A model generated the notes under the pieces. It was not told the origin of the DNA, searched no databases, and saw only the letters and a list, made by a program, of their open reading frames with translations. A stretch of 22,324 bases of DNA from an uncultured Ignavibacteriota bacterium (GTDB taxonomy: Bacteria; Bacteroidota; Ignavibacteria; Tepidaquicellales; Tepidaquicellaceae), in NCBI GenBank assembly GCA_937959065.1, contig CALGOI010000376.1, forward strand, positions 1 to 22,324, in the 5' to 3' direction. This document shows positions 1 through 6,610 of the stretch, piece by piece; positions within the stretch are counted from its first letter, which is position 1, and each line of letters begins with the position of its first letter. Made by a program: the position numbers and the translations under genes.

Positions 1-27
1 AAGTGTAATAATATATAATACTTACGC

Positions 28-1149
28 TTAATTCAACCCTAAAGCCTTATCCACATCCGTATAATCGAACCCAAATGCATCTGCTACACCCTGATATGTG
101 ATTAAACCATCGATAACATTTAATCCCTTTCTAAGCTCTAAACTGTCTGTTAATGCCTGTTTATATCCTTTGTTAGCCAGCTGAACCGCATACGGTAATG
201 TCGCATTCGTCAAAGCAATCGTCGATGTAAATGGCACCGCTCCGGGCATATTGGCTACACCATAGTGAACTACACCATCTATCACAAATGTAGGATCGTC
301 GTGTGTAGTTGGTCTTGTAGTTTCAATACATCCGCCCTGGTCGACTGATACGTCCACTATCACCGAACCTTCTTTCATCAATGAAAGCATTTCTCTTGTG
401 ATAAGTTTCGGTGCTTTTGCTCCCGCAATCAATACACCGCCGATAACTAGGTCAGCTGTTTTGATCGCTTCCCTGATGTTATAGGGTGAACTCATCATCG
501 TAACAATATTCTTTGGCATTACGTCATCAAGGTATCTTAATCTGTAAAGATTGTTATCCATAATAGTGACTCTAGCGCCGAAACCTGCTGCGATCTTCGC
601 GGAGTTCGTACCTACTATTCCGCCGCCGAGTACCAGTACTTCAGCCGGCATTGTTCCCGGTACACCGCCTAATAATACACCGCGTCCGCCCATTACCTTC
701 TCGAGATATTTAGCGCCTTCCTGTGTCGCCATTCTTCCGGCTACCTCACTCATAGGAATAAGGAGAGGAAGTGACCCGTCAGATTTCTCAACCGTCTCAT
801 AAGCAATTGCTATACACTTTGTATTCATCATTGCTTTTGTAAGTTCCTCTGATGATGCAAAGTGAAAATAAGTAAAGACGATCTGCCCTTCTTTAATAAG
901 ACTGTATTCAGGTGCGATTGGCTCCTTTACTTTGATTATCATCTCGGCAATTCCGTAAACTTCCTGCGCTGTGTTTAATATCTTCGCGCCGATCTCTGTA
1001 TAATCTTCATCGCTAAAGCCGCTTCCTTTTCCTGCATTGGTTTCTATATAAACTTCATGACCGTTTCTTACAAGGATCTCTGCTCCGCTCGGTGTCAATG
1101 CAACCCTGTTCTCAGCCGGTTTTATCTCTTTGGGTACGCCTATAATCAT
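28..1149 (-). CDS. ald: alanine dehydrogenase
   Basis: Catalyses NAD-dependent reversible oxidative deamination of L-alanine to pyruvate and ammonia in the cytoplasm. The 373-residue length is normal for the family, and the protein begins with the typical MIIGVPKEIKPAENRVALTP. Residues known to matter in characterised Ald proteins fall at the same numbers here: R15, K75 (in KVKEP), H96 and D270. The Rossmann glycine motif GGGIVG is at 175-180, followed by D198 at the end of beta-2, as expected for NAD binding. The gene is divergent from mazG across a 665-bp gap and has no close upstream partner, so it is probably monocistronic. Its leader carries a hairpin and a dispersed repeat, described separately. 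The related transhydrogenase alpha subunit is unlikely because the protein is complete and its catalytic residues follow Ald. Confidence 0.96.
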   Translation of the reverse strand: MIIGVPKEIKPAENRVALTPSGAEILVRNGHEVYIETNAGKGSGFSDEDYTEIGAKILNTAQEVYGIAEMIIKVKEPIAPEYSLIKEGQIVFTYFHFASSEELTKAMMNTKCIAIAYETVEKSDGSLPLLIPMSEVAGRMATQEGAKYLEKVMGGRGVLLGGVPGTMPAEVLVLGGGIVGTNSAKIAAGFGARVTIMDNNLYRLRYLDDVMPKNIVTMMSSPYNIREAIKTADLVIGGVLIAGAKAPKLITREMLSLMKEGSVIVDVSVDQGGCIETTRPTTHDDPTFVIDGVVHYGVANMPGAVPFTSTIALTNATLPYAVQLANKGYKQALTDSLELRKGLNVIDGLITYQGVADAFGFDYTDVDKALGLN

Positions 1150-1292
1150 GATATATTTTGAGTTTAATTTTTTGGAATAACCAATAAAAATACGGGATTT
1201 GCTTTAGTTATTCAATTCAATTGAAAGGAAAACTGTACGAATAATACTTGATCGTGCATGTTTATAAAATTATAAATCCATTCCGGGATCTG

Positions 1293-1325
1293 AAGGAGTC
1301 GAATTTTATCTGTTTTCAACTCCCT
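1293..1325 (-). promoter_or_regulatory. hairpin in the possible ald leader
   Basis: Read on the minus strand, AGGGAGTTGAA (1325-1315) pairs with TTCGACTCCTT (1303-1293), giving an 11-bp stem with two G-U wobbles and an 11-nt A-rich loop. The wobbles favour a structure in minus-strand RNA, that is in a leader of ald, whose start is about 144 bases downstream. No U-tract follows, so it does not look like an intrinsic terminator. A leader or attenuator role is only inference, since the transcription start is unknown. It abuts the 49-bp repeat copy and may be part of that element. Confidence 0.4.
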
Positions 1326-1373
1326 GAACTTTACAAACTTAATTCGCATTCGGGGATATATACGCATATAACC
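1325..1373 (-). repeat. 49-bp dispersed repeat, copy A
   Basis: Read on the minus strand this segment starts GGTTATATGCGTATATATCC and ends AAAGTTCA. It matches the plus strand of 17077-17125 at 41 of 49 positions by eye, including an uninterrupted 15-base block (CGTATATATCCCCGA). Both copies are in non-coding DNA. The element carries no open frame. It may be a small non-autonomous mobile remnant or a conserved regulatory/structural sequence; the window cannot decide between these. Confidence 0.6.
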
Positions 1374-1719
1374 TTTTTATCATAGAATAAACCCGCCCGG
1401 TAAGTTATCTTTGTAACTGAATTAATTTTTAAAACTATCACTCAAATGTCCATCAAAATACCGGTTGTATTTTCTACTATGTTTTTTTACAAATTTATTT
1501 TGAATTTTTTTACCCTGCTTTCAATGGGTAATCTAAACTTTGTTTTTTCAAAATTGACATTTGTGAAATTTCAAAATTTACTCTTGCCGGGAAACTCCTG
1601 TAAAAACATTCCTGGTTTTGGGGGTTTGAACAAAATTTTTTTAAACCATTGAAAAATTATATATACTAATTTTTGTCCATTTTACTTAAATACAGTACCA
1701 AACTTGCAAAGCAAACACT

Positions 1720-1745
1720 CGTTCCCAAATTCCGGTTTGGGAACG
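1720..1745 (+). repeat. palindromic dispersed repeat, copy 1 (perfect arms)
   Basis: Perfect 10-bp arms, cgttcccaaa (1720-1729) and tttgggaacg (1736-1745), enclose the loop ttccgg. The same arm-loop-arm design with the flanking 'ct' recurs at 19373-19398 and in decayed form at 16990-17011, both on the minus strand. Each copy is oriented toward the nearest downstream gene start; here that is mazG, 70 bp away. No run of T follows the hairpin, so it is not a standard terminator. It resembles REP-type intergenic palindromes. Confidence 0.7.
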
Positions 1746-1814
1746 TCATAATTAGAGCATCTATTAACTACTGTATCAAATTTATTTAATTGTTATTTTA
1801 CCAAAACAGCCTGT

Positions 1815-2600
1815 ATGAATAAAGAAGAATTTACCGAATTACTGATAGAATTCAATAAATTCGTCGAAATTGTACGTATTTTAAGGAAAGAATGCCCCTG
1901 GGACAGAGAACAGACTCACGAGTCTCTTCGCCGTTGTCTCCTCGAGGAATCTTATGAAGTACTCGAAGCTATCGACTCAGGCAATAAAAATGAACTGAAA
2001 AAAGAACTTGGTGACGTTTTTTTACAGGTTGTTTTTCATTCGATAATGGGTGAGGAAACAGGGGATTTTACTCTAACTGAAGTTATGCGTGAGGAAAGAG
2101 AAAAGTTGATCGAACGCCATCCGCACGTTTTCAGCGATACAAAGGTCAAAGGAACGGATGAGGTTCTCGTAAACTGGGAAAAGCGTAAACAGAAAGAAGG
2201 ACGCGATTCGGTTCTTGATGGAATTCCGGCTGAACTCCCCGCTCTCTTCAAAGCTTACCGCATACAGGAAAAAGCAGCAAAGGTTGGATTCGACTGGAAG
2301 GATAAAGAGCCGGTCTTTGCAAAGATAACCGAAGAGATAGACGAACTCAAACAAAACGTCGATAATGGAGCTGACCAGAAAGAGATAGAAGAAGAATTCG
2401 GTGACGTGCTGTTCTCTCTGGTTAATTACTCCCGCTACATTAATGTGAATCCTGAAGACGCGTTAAGACAGACTGTTAATAAGTTCTCAAATAGATTCAG
2501 AAAGATTGAAGAGCACGCAAAGAAACAGAATAAAGAACTTGAAGACATGTCACTCGAAGAAATGGATGCCATATGGAATAAAGCGAAAGATAACGCATGA
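1815..2600 (+). CDS. mazG: nucleoside triphosphate pyrophosphohydrolase MazG
   Basis: Hydrolyses NTPs and dNTPs to the monophosphate plus pyrophosphate, cleaning the nucleotide pool in the cytoplasm. The 261-residue length and two tandem MazG domains match the E. coli-type enzyme. In domain 1 the signature CPWD is at 27-30, the metal-binding acidic residues are EESYE at 44-48, and ELGD is at 64-67. In domain 2 the equivalent EEFGDVLFSLVNYSRY lies around residues 192-210 and is followed by NPEDALRQTVNKFSNRF, the usual C-terminal signature. Its stop overlaps the start of the following Nudix gene by four bases (ATGA), which implies translational coupling. Two different nucleotide-hydrolysing enzymes are therefore made together. 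Confidence 0.95.
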   Translation: MNKEEFTELLIEFNKFVEIVRILRKECPWDREQTHESLRRCLLEESYEVLEAIDSGNKNELKKELGDVFLQVVFHSIMGEETGDFTLTEVMREEREKLIERHPHVFSDTKVKGTDEVLVNWEKRKQKEGRDSVLDGIPAELPALFKAYRIQEKAAKVGFDWKDKEPVFAKITEEIDELKQNVDNGADQKEIEEEFGDVLFSLVNYSRYINVNPEDALRQTVNKFSNRFRKIEEHAKKQNKELEDMSLEEMDAIWNKAKDNA

Positions 2601-3034
2601 AAAAAGATTTTGCTTTCGGTGTAATAGTTTTTTACGAAGAGAATGATAAAATATATTTCCTCGTTCTTCAGCAAATACAGGGACACTGGTCTTTTCCAAA
2701 AGGCCACGCCGAGGAAGGCGAATCAAAACTGGATACAGCACTACGCGAACTGCAGGAGGAAACCGGAATAGATAAAGTTGAGTTAATATCCGATGATGTA
2801 ATGATTACTGATGAGTACAAAATAAAGAAGGATGTTCACAAAGTGGTTGAGTTCTTTATCGGTGAGACCTACAAAAAACATATTATGATACAGGAAGGCG
2901 AGATTTTAGACTACAAATGGATTACGGTTGATGATAGTGATGTGCTTACCTACGAGAGTTCAAAAAGGATTTTAAATAAAGCAAATAAATTGGTTAGAAA
3001 TTATCGATTAAGGGGAAAAGATCATGAGGGCTGA
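2597..3034 (+). CDS. Nudix hydrolase, Ap4A-hydrolase-like
   Basis: Nudix enzymes cleave nucleoside diphosphates linked to another moiety. The Nudix box GX5EX7REUXEEXGU is intact, with G36, E42, R50-E51-L52, E54-E55 and G57-I58. The surrounding WSFPKGHAEEGES and the 145-residue length are most like bacterial diadenosine-tetraphosphate hydrolases, but the substrate is inference. The gene begins inside the end of mazG (4-bp overlap) and its own end overlaps the dacB start by 11 bp, so mazG-nudix-dacB is almost certainly one transcript. Confidence 0.88.
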   Translation: MKKDFAFGVIVFYEENDKIYFLVLQQIQGHWSFPKGHAEEGESKLDTALRELQEETGIDKVELISDDVMITDEYKIKKDVHKVVEFFIGETYKKHIMIQEGEILDYKWITVDDSDVLTYESSKRILNKANKLVRNYRLRGKDHEG

Positions 3035-4256
3035 AAAAAGAACATTATTTTTCTTTAAATCCTTCGTAGTATTTATTTTACTGTTTTTACTTAACGGCAG
3101 TGCAAAAGCGGACAATGTCACAGAGCTTCAGAGCAGGCTTGATGCTATTGTCTCTGCTGCTAATTGCAAGGTTTCAGTTCAGGTTGTAAGCGCGTCAAAA
3201 TACGACCTGCTGTATTCTTATAATCCCGATTCGAAGCAAATACCCGCATCAATCACAAAAGTCGTCACTGCGGCTCTTGCCCTGGTCGAGCTGGGTGTGG
3301 ATTATAAATTCAAAACAATTGTTTATACCGACGACTCAAATATTCAGGATGGTGTAATTAACGGTAATCTGTACTTAAAAGGTTACGGAGACCCGGACCT
3401 TAATTCATCCGACATCATCTATCTTGCGAAAAAGATAAATGAGAAAGGAATAAAAGAGATAACAGGAAATATTGTCTATGATGAGTCTTATTTCGACAAC
3501 GATTACATGGGATTCTCTTATTCCGGAGACACTGATAAAAGATGGTGGCCGTATGTTTCAGCGCTAAACCTGGATAAAAACTATGGCGGTTACGATCCGG
3601 CATTTACAGCCGGTGATCTCCTTGCCGCCGACTTAACTGCGCTTGGAATTACATTCAAGGGAAATGTCACAGCCGGAACAACCCCGATACAATCCGTAAA
3701 GCCGATAACAGAAGTTTCACACCATATCGAAGACGTACTTGCATACATGAATAAGACAAGCAATAACCATTCCGCAATAAGTGTCTTCAAAGTAATAGGG
3801 GCTAAAAAGTACGGCCCTCCCGGAACTCTCGATAAAGGCTCAAGAGCAGCAATCGAATTACTTACCGGCATCGGATGTAACCGCGAAGAGTTTGATATAC
3901 TTGAGGGATCAGGACTTACCCGGTACAATTTTATGACCGCAACTATGATGGTAAGGCTGTTAAAATTCATGTACGATGATGAAGACATGTTTGAGATTTT
4001 CTATAATTCTCTCGCTATAGCCGGAGTTGACGGCACAATTAAGAACAGAATGATCGGAACTGAAGCTGAAAAAAATGTTCACGCCAAAACCGGTACGATA
4101 AATTCTGTCAGCACTTTGACCGGTTATGCTGTATCCCGGGATATGGAACTATTGATTTTTTATATATCTATGAATGGATTTGGAGGAAATAGCACCTATT
4201 ACAGAGGGCTTCAGGACGATATTTGCAGTGTCTTATGTCAATTCAGCAGAAATTAG
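3024..4256 (+). CDS. dacB: D-alanyl-D-alanine carboxypeptidase/endopeptidase, PBP4 type (peptidase S13)
   Basis: A periplasmic serine peptidase that trims or opens peptidoglycan cross-links. All three penicillin-binding motifs are visible: S76-I-T-K79 (catalytic serine and lysine, inside PASITK), S246-N-N248 and K355-T-G357. The S13-specific YGDPDL (121-126) and EGSGLTR (294-300) are also present. Residues 11-29 form a signal peptide ending in SAKA. At 410 residues it is somewhat shorter than the 450-480 of many PBP4 proteins, suggesting a reduced insert domain. The start overlaps the Nudix gene by 11 bp; the next methionine would remove the signal peptide, which supports this start. Confidence 0.93.
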   Translation: MRAEKRTLFFFKSFVVFILLFLLNGSAKADNVTELQSRLDAIVSAANCKVSVQVVSASKYDLLYSYNPDSKQIPASITKVVTAALALVELGVDYKFKTIVYTDDSNIQDGVINGNLYLKGYGDPDLNSSDIIYLAKKINEKGIKEITGNIVYDESYFDNDYMGFSYSGDTDKRWWPYVSALNLDKNYGGYDPAFTAGDLLAADLTALGITFKGNVTAGTTPIQSVKPITEVSHHIEDVLAYMNKTSNNHSAISVFKVIGAKKYGPPGTLDKGSRAAIELLTGIGCNREEFDILEGSGLTRYNFMTATMMVRLLKFMYDDEDMFEIFYNSLAIAGVDGTIKNRMIGTEAEKNVHAKTGTINSVSTLTGYAVSRDMELLIFYISMNGFGGNSTYYRGLQDDICSVLCQFSRN

Positions 4257-4273
4257 GATATACATAAATACAT

Positions 4274-4308
4274 AGGATAAGTTATTAAATTTTATATATA
4301 TTTATCCT
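4274..4308 (+). promoter_or_regulatory. inverted repeat abutting a GTG start codon
   Basis: Perfect 7-bp arms AGGATAA (4274-4280) and TTATCCT (4302-4308) flank a 21-base AT-rich loop. The right arm ends one base before the GTG start of the ClpS-like gene, and the region has no Shine-Dalgarno sequence. If folded in mRNA, the hairpin would sit against the start codon and could lower translation or serve as a binding site. A related TAGGATA also occurs at the end of dacB (about 4255-4261), so the arm unit appears twice directly and once inverted. Function is inference. Confidence 0.35.
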
Positions 4309-4575
4309 GTGAGCATCAAAGAACTGGAGAAAATCGATACAGAAGGAGTGACCGGTGAGATCCGAAAACTCATCCTTTTCAATTCCAGTCACTTTTGGGA
4401 TGATGTTGTATCCCAGCTCCAAAAAGCTACCGGCTTTGACATCCTTCAGTGTGAGCAGATAGCAATGATCGCCCATACAAAAGGAAAAGCGGTAGTCTTG
4501 TCAGGAGAGATAGAAAAACTCTCCTCCGTCGAATGCATCTTAAAAGAAATTCAGCTAAAGACGGAAATTCAGTAA
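4309..4575 (+). CDS. ClpS-like small protein (divergent Clp protease adaptor fold)
   Basis: This 88-residue protein starts with GTG; no ATG exists upstream in frame after dacB. The pattern from residue 20 to 84 follows ClpS, the adaptor that delivers N-degron proteins to ClpAP/ClpCP: a hydrophobic beta strand (LILFN), a helix with paired hydrophobics (DDVVSQLQKATGFD), the segment CEQIAMIAHTKGKAVVLSG, and a final helix-strand unit. N25 and H56 match the conserved Asn and the His of the AHxxG segment. The two acidic residues that normally follow the Asn (NDD) are S26-S27 here, so classical N-terminal amino-group recognition is doubtful. It sits 52 bp after dacB and 46 bp before the next gene, apparently in the same transcript. 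The assignment rests on a by-eye pattern match and could be wrong. Confidence 0.55.
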   Translation: MSIKELEKIDTEGVTGEIRKLILFNSSHFWDDVVSQLQKATGFDILQCEQIAMIAHTKGKAVVLSGEIEKLSSVECILKEIQLKTEIQ

Positions 4576-4621
4576 GGGATTAAATAGGGGTATTTACTTA
4601 CGGGAAGGGAAAGGAAACCCT

Positions 4622-6526
4622 ATGAAAATCATATCCAGATGGAGCGGGATAAAAATTATCCTTTTAATTTTTTCCACACTCGCATTATCAAATAAATGTT
4701 ATAGCCAGCCTAAATACGGAATGGATTTCTCCGGACCATGGCAATGGGACGACCTTACTAATGTTACCATTAACCAGGCACGTGAAATGGCTCCCGTAAC
4801 CGAAGACATCCGTAAAACACTCACTATCTCCGATGCGCGTGTACTTTTTAAGGAACTAACCTTGCTTACTTCGCTTGACGAATTAAAAAATCTTTCCGCC
4901 ATAGCACTAGAAGATGATTCATCCGATAAGTTAGTATGGTCGGAAAACATTGATAAGGAGTTTGGTTCCTTTAGTACCGGTGATAACTTTGCAAGTTTGC
5001 TGGATGCCGCTGTCAGATTAATGCGTTTAAGAAGCTCAATGGTAAAGAACATTCCTGAATTTAAGAACAGGGATTACCTCCCCCAGCCGATTAACCTTGA
5101 ATTCGGTAATTTGCGTCTGGATTTTGATTATTCTGCAGCAGACGAAGTCATTCTTTTGTTTGAAAGCGCGGAAATACCCAAGGACAAACCTGCTGAAATT
5201 ATTTCGTCGCATCCATACCGTGTTTATTTTGAAACTCGAAGAGCCGGAACAACTTCGGAAGAATTAAAGACAGACCTTCGACTTGCAACTAAAAACGGTC
5301 CCCTTTACAACATCTATAAATGGTTAAATCCGCATTCATTTTCGGGGTTCGGAGGTGTTTCGCTTCATCCGTACCAATACCAAAGCGTTATGCAGAGCAT
5401 CCAAAATAATAATGAGAATATTCAGAAATACATAATAGAAAGAGTTGGTAAATATTTACCTGATGACTTTCCGCTGTACTCACAGGTTTTCTTTATGGTT
5501 GGAAGTAATGAACCGGCATGGTTTAACGATAACGGAGCTATAGGCATTAGTCTTGAACATTTCGGCGACGAATATGAATACCTTGTTAGTTACCTGATCC
5601 ACGAGTTCTATTCATTAGCTGAAGATAATATCCAGATTCCGATATACGAATTTGTTCTAAATGGCAATGACTGGAAATTCATGAAACTTATTCGTGATAT
5701 AACCCGTGTTGGAACTGCTAACTACGTCGGTCCTATCGGTTCACAAAACCGTCCATCAGACCTGCTTGAAAAGGATTTCAGAATGTTTAACTCTACTTAC
5801 AACGAATTATACACCGGAAGCACAGTTATAGCAGATAGTATGATTCTGCTCGGCTTTGAAGGTGTCGGACCGTTTTATACAATGGGAACACAAATGGCGT
5901 ATATTATTGAGAATACAAGCGGCCGTAATGCATTAATCGAATCCATTAAAATGGGTCCTGTGCATTTCTTCAAGAATTATATTGAAGCCTACAAAAATTC
6001 ACCCGACGAAATTCGAAAGGTATTCCGCTTTTCAAAGAAAGTCGAAGAAAAGATCGAGAAGTTATCACGGATCTTCACAGATAAACTGATGGGTGATGCT
6101 CTACAGCTTAAAAAACTTACATCTACTCCATCACTTATGGAAGAAGGTATTCAAAAATACATAAAAAGATATTCCGCGGAAAATGTTTCACTGGTTAATC
6201 TCATTGTCGCGCAGCTTTATCTTGAGGCTGGAGATTACCCAAAATCACAGAGCTATTTTATTAAAGGCCTTGGTAAAAGTAACGTCGCAATTTCCTCCGA
6301 TGTTATAGGAACAAGGTTTATGAATAAAAAAGCCTTTAATGAAGCTCTGAGGTTTTTCGACATGTACGTTGAAAACCAGCCCGATAATCCATACGCATAT
6401 GAAATCAGAGGTGAATGTTACTATAAAGCCAACGATTTCGAAAAAGCAAGGATTGACTTTGAAAAAGCGCTTGAATTAGACCCCGAGCTGAGTGTTGCCA
6501 GCATTTATCTGGGAAAAATCCCATAA
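4622..6526 (+). CDS. secreted TPR protein with degenerate metallopeptidase-like domain
   Basis: I do not recognise a named family with certainty. A signal peptide occupies about residues 1-28 (ends NKCYSQP). The middle (about 270-480) resembles the layout of DUF5700-type putative zinc peptidases: a hydrophobic helix into HEF (H327, E328), then VGTANYV (363-369) where such enzymes have an EGxA motif, then YTMGTQMAYIIENTSGRNAL, the usual helix before the C-terminus. The zinc motif is broken: HExxH reads HEFYS, and the residue before VGTA is R rather than E. Residues about 515-634 contain TPR units, the last being FEKARIDFEKALELDPE. I infer a non-catalytic secreted scaffold or binding protein. 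A purine-rich Shine-Dalgarno-like stretch (gggaaagga) lies just upstream. Confidence 0.6.
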   Translation: MKIISRWSGIKIILLIFSTLALSNKCYSQPKYGMDFSGPWQWDDLTNVTINQAREMAPVTEDIRKTLTISDARVLFKELTLLTSLDELKNLSAIALEDDSSDKLVWSENIDKEFGSFSTGDNFASLLDAAVRLMRLRSSMVKNIPEFKNRDYLPQPINLEFGNLRLDFDYSAADEVILLFESAEIPKDKPAEIISSHPYRVYFETRRAGTTSEELKTDLRLATKNGPLYNIYKWLNPHSFSGFGGVSLHPYQYQSVMQSIQNNNENIQKYIIERVGKYLPDDFPLYSQVFFMVGSNEPAWFNDNGAIGISLEHFGDEYEYLVSYLIHEFYSLAEDNIQIPIYEFVLNGNDWKFMKLIRDITRVGTANYVGPIGSQNRPSDLLEKDFRMFNSTYNELYTGSTVIADSMILLGFEGVGPFYTMGTQMAYIIENTSGRNALIESIKMGPVHFFKNYIEAYKNSPDEIRKVFRFSKKVEEKIEKLSRIFTDKLMGDALQLKKLTSTPSLMEEGIQKYIKRYSAENVSLVNLIVAQLYLEAGDYPKSQSYFIKGLGKSNVAISSDVIGTRFMNKKAFNEALRFFDMYVENQPDNPYAYEIRGECYYKANDFEKARIDFEKALELDPELSVASIYLGKIP

Positions 6527-6610
6527 AATACCCTCCTTTTGGTCTGAACTTATCAACACAATAGGTTATATTAGAATTTTATACCTGTTCCGCTTGTTAA
6601 TACTTATTCC

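Larger units (their letters stand above)
1150..1814. other. divergent intergenic region ald / mazG
   Basis: This 665-bp AT-rich stretch separates two divergent genes. It contains a hairpin (1293-1325), one copy of a 49-bp dispersed repeat (1325-1373) and a perfect palindrome (1720-1745). The part at about 1440-1680 is very T-rich on the plus strand. It contains a 68-codon open frame (1446-1652) dominated by F, L, K and N, with no ribosome binding site or recognisable domain; I regard that frame as chance. Promoters for both flanking genes must lie here, but I could not identify convincing -33/-7 elements. Confidence 0.6.

Noticed and set aside
1446..1652. 68-codon plus-strand open frame in the ald-mazG gap
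   Set aside because: Composition is F/L/K/N-rich from T-rich DNA, with no ribosome binding site and no domain; best explained by base composition.
3590..3988. 132-codon minus-strand open frame within dacB
   Set aside because: Antisense to the conserved PBP4 core, with no domain of its own.
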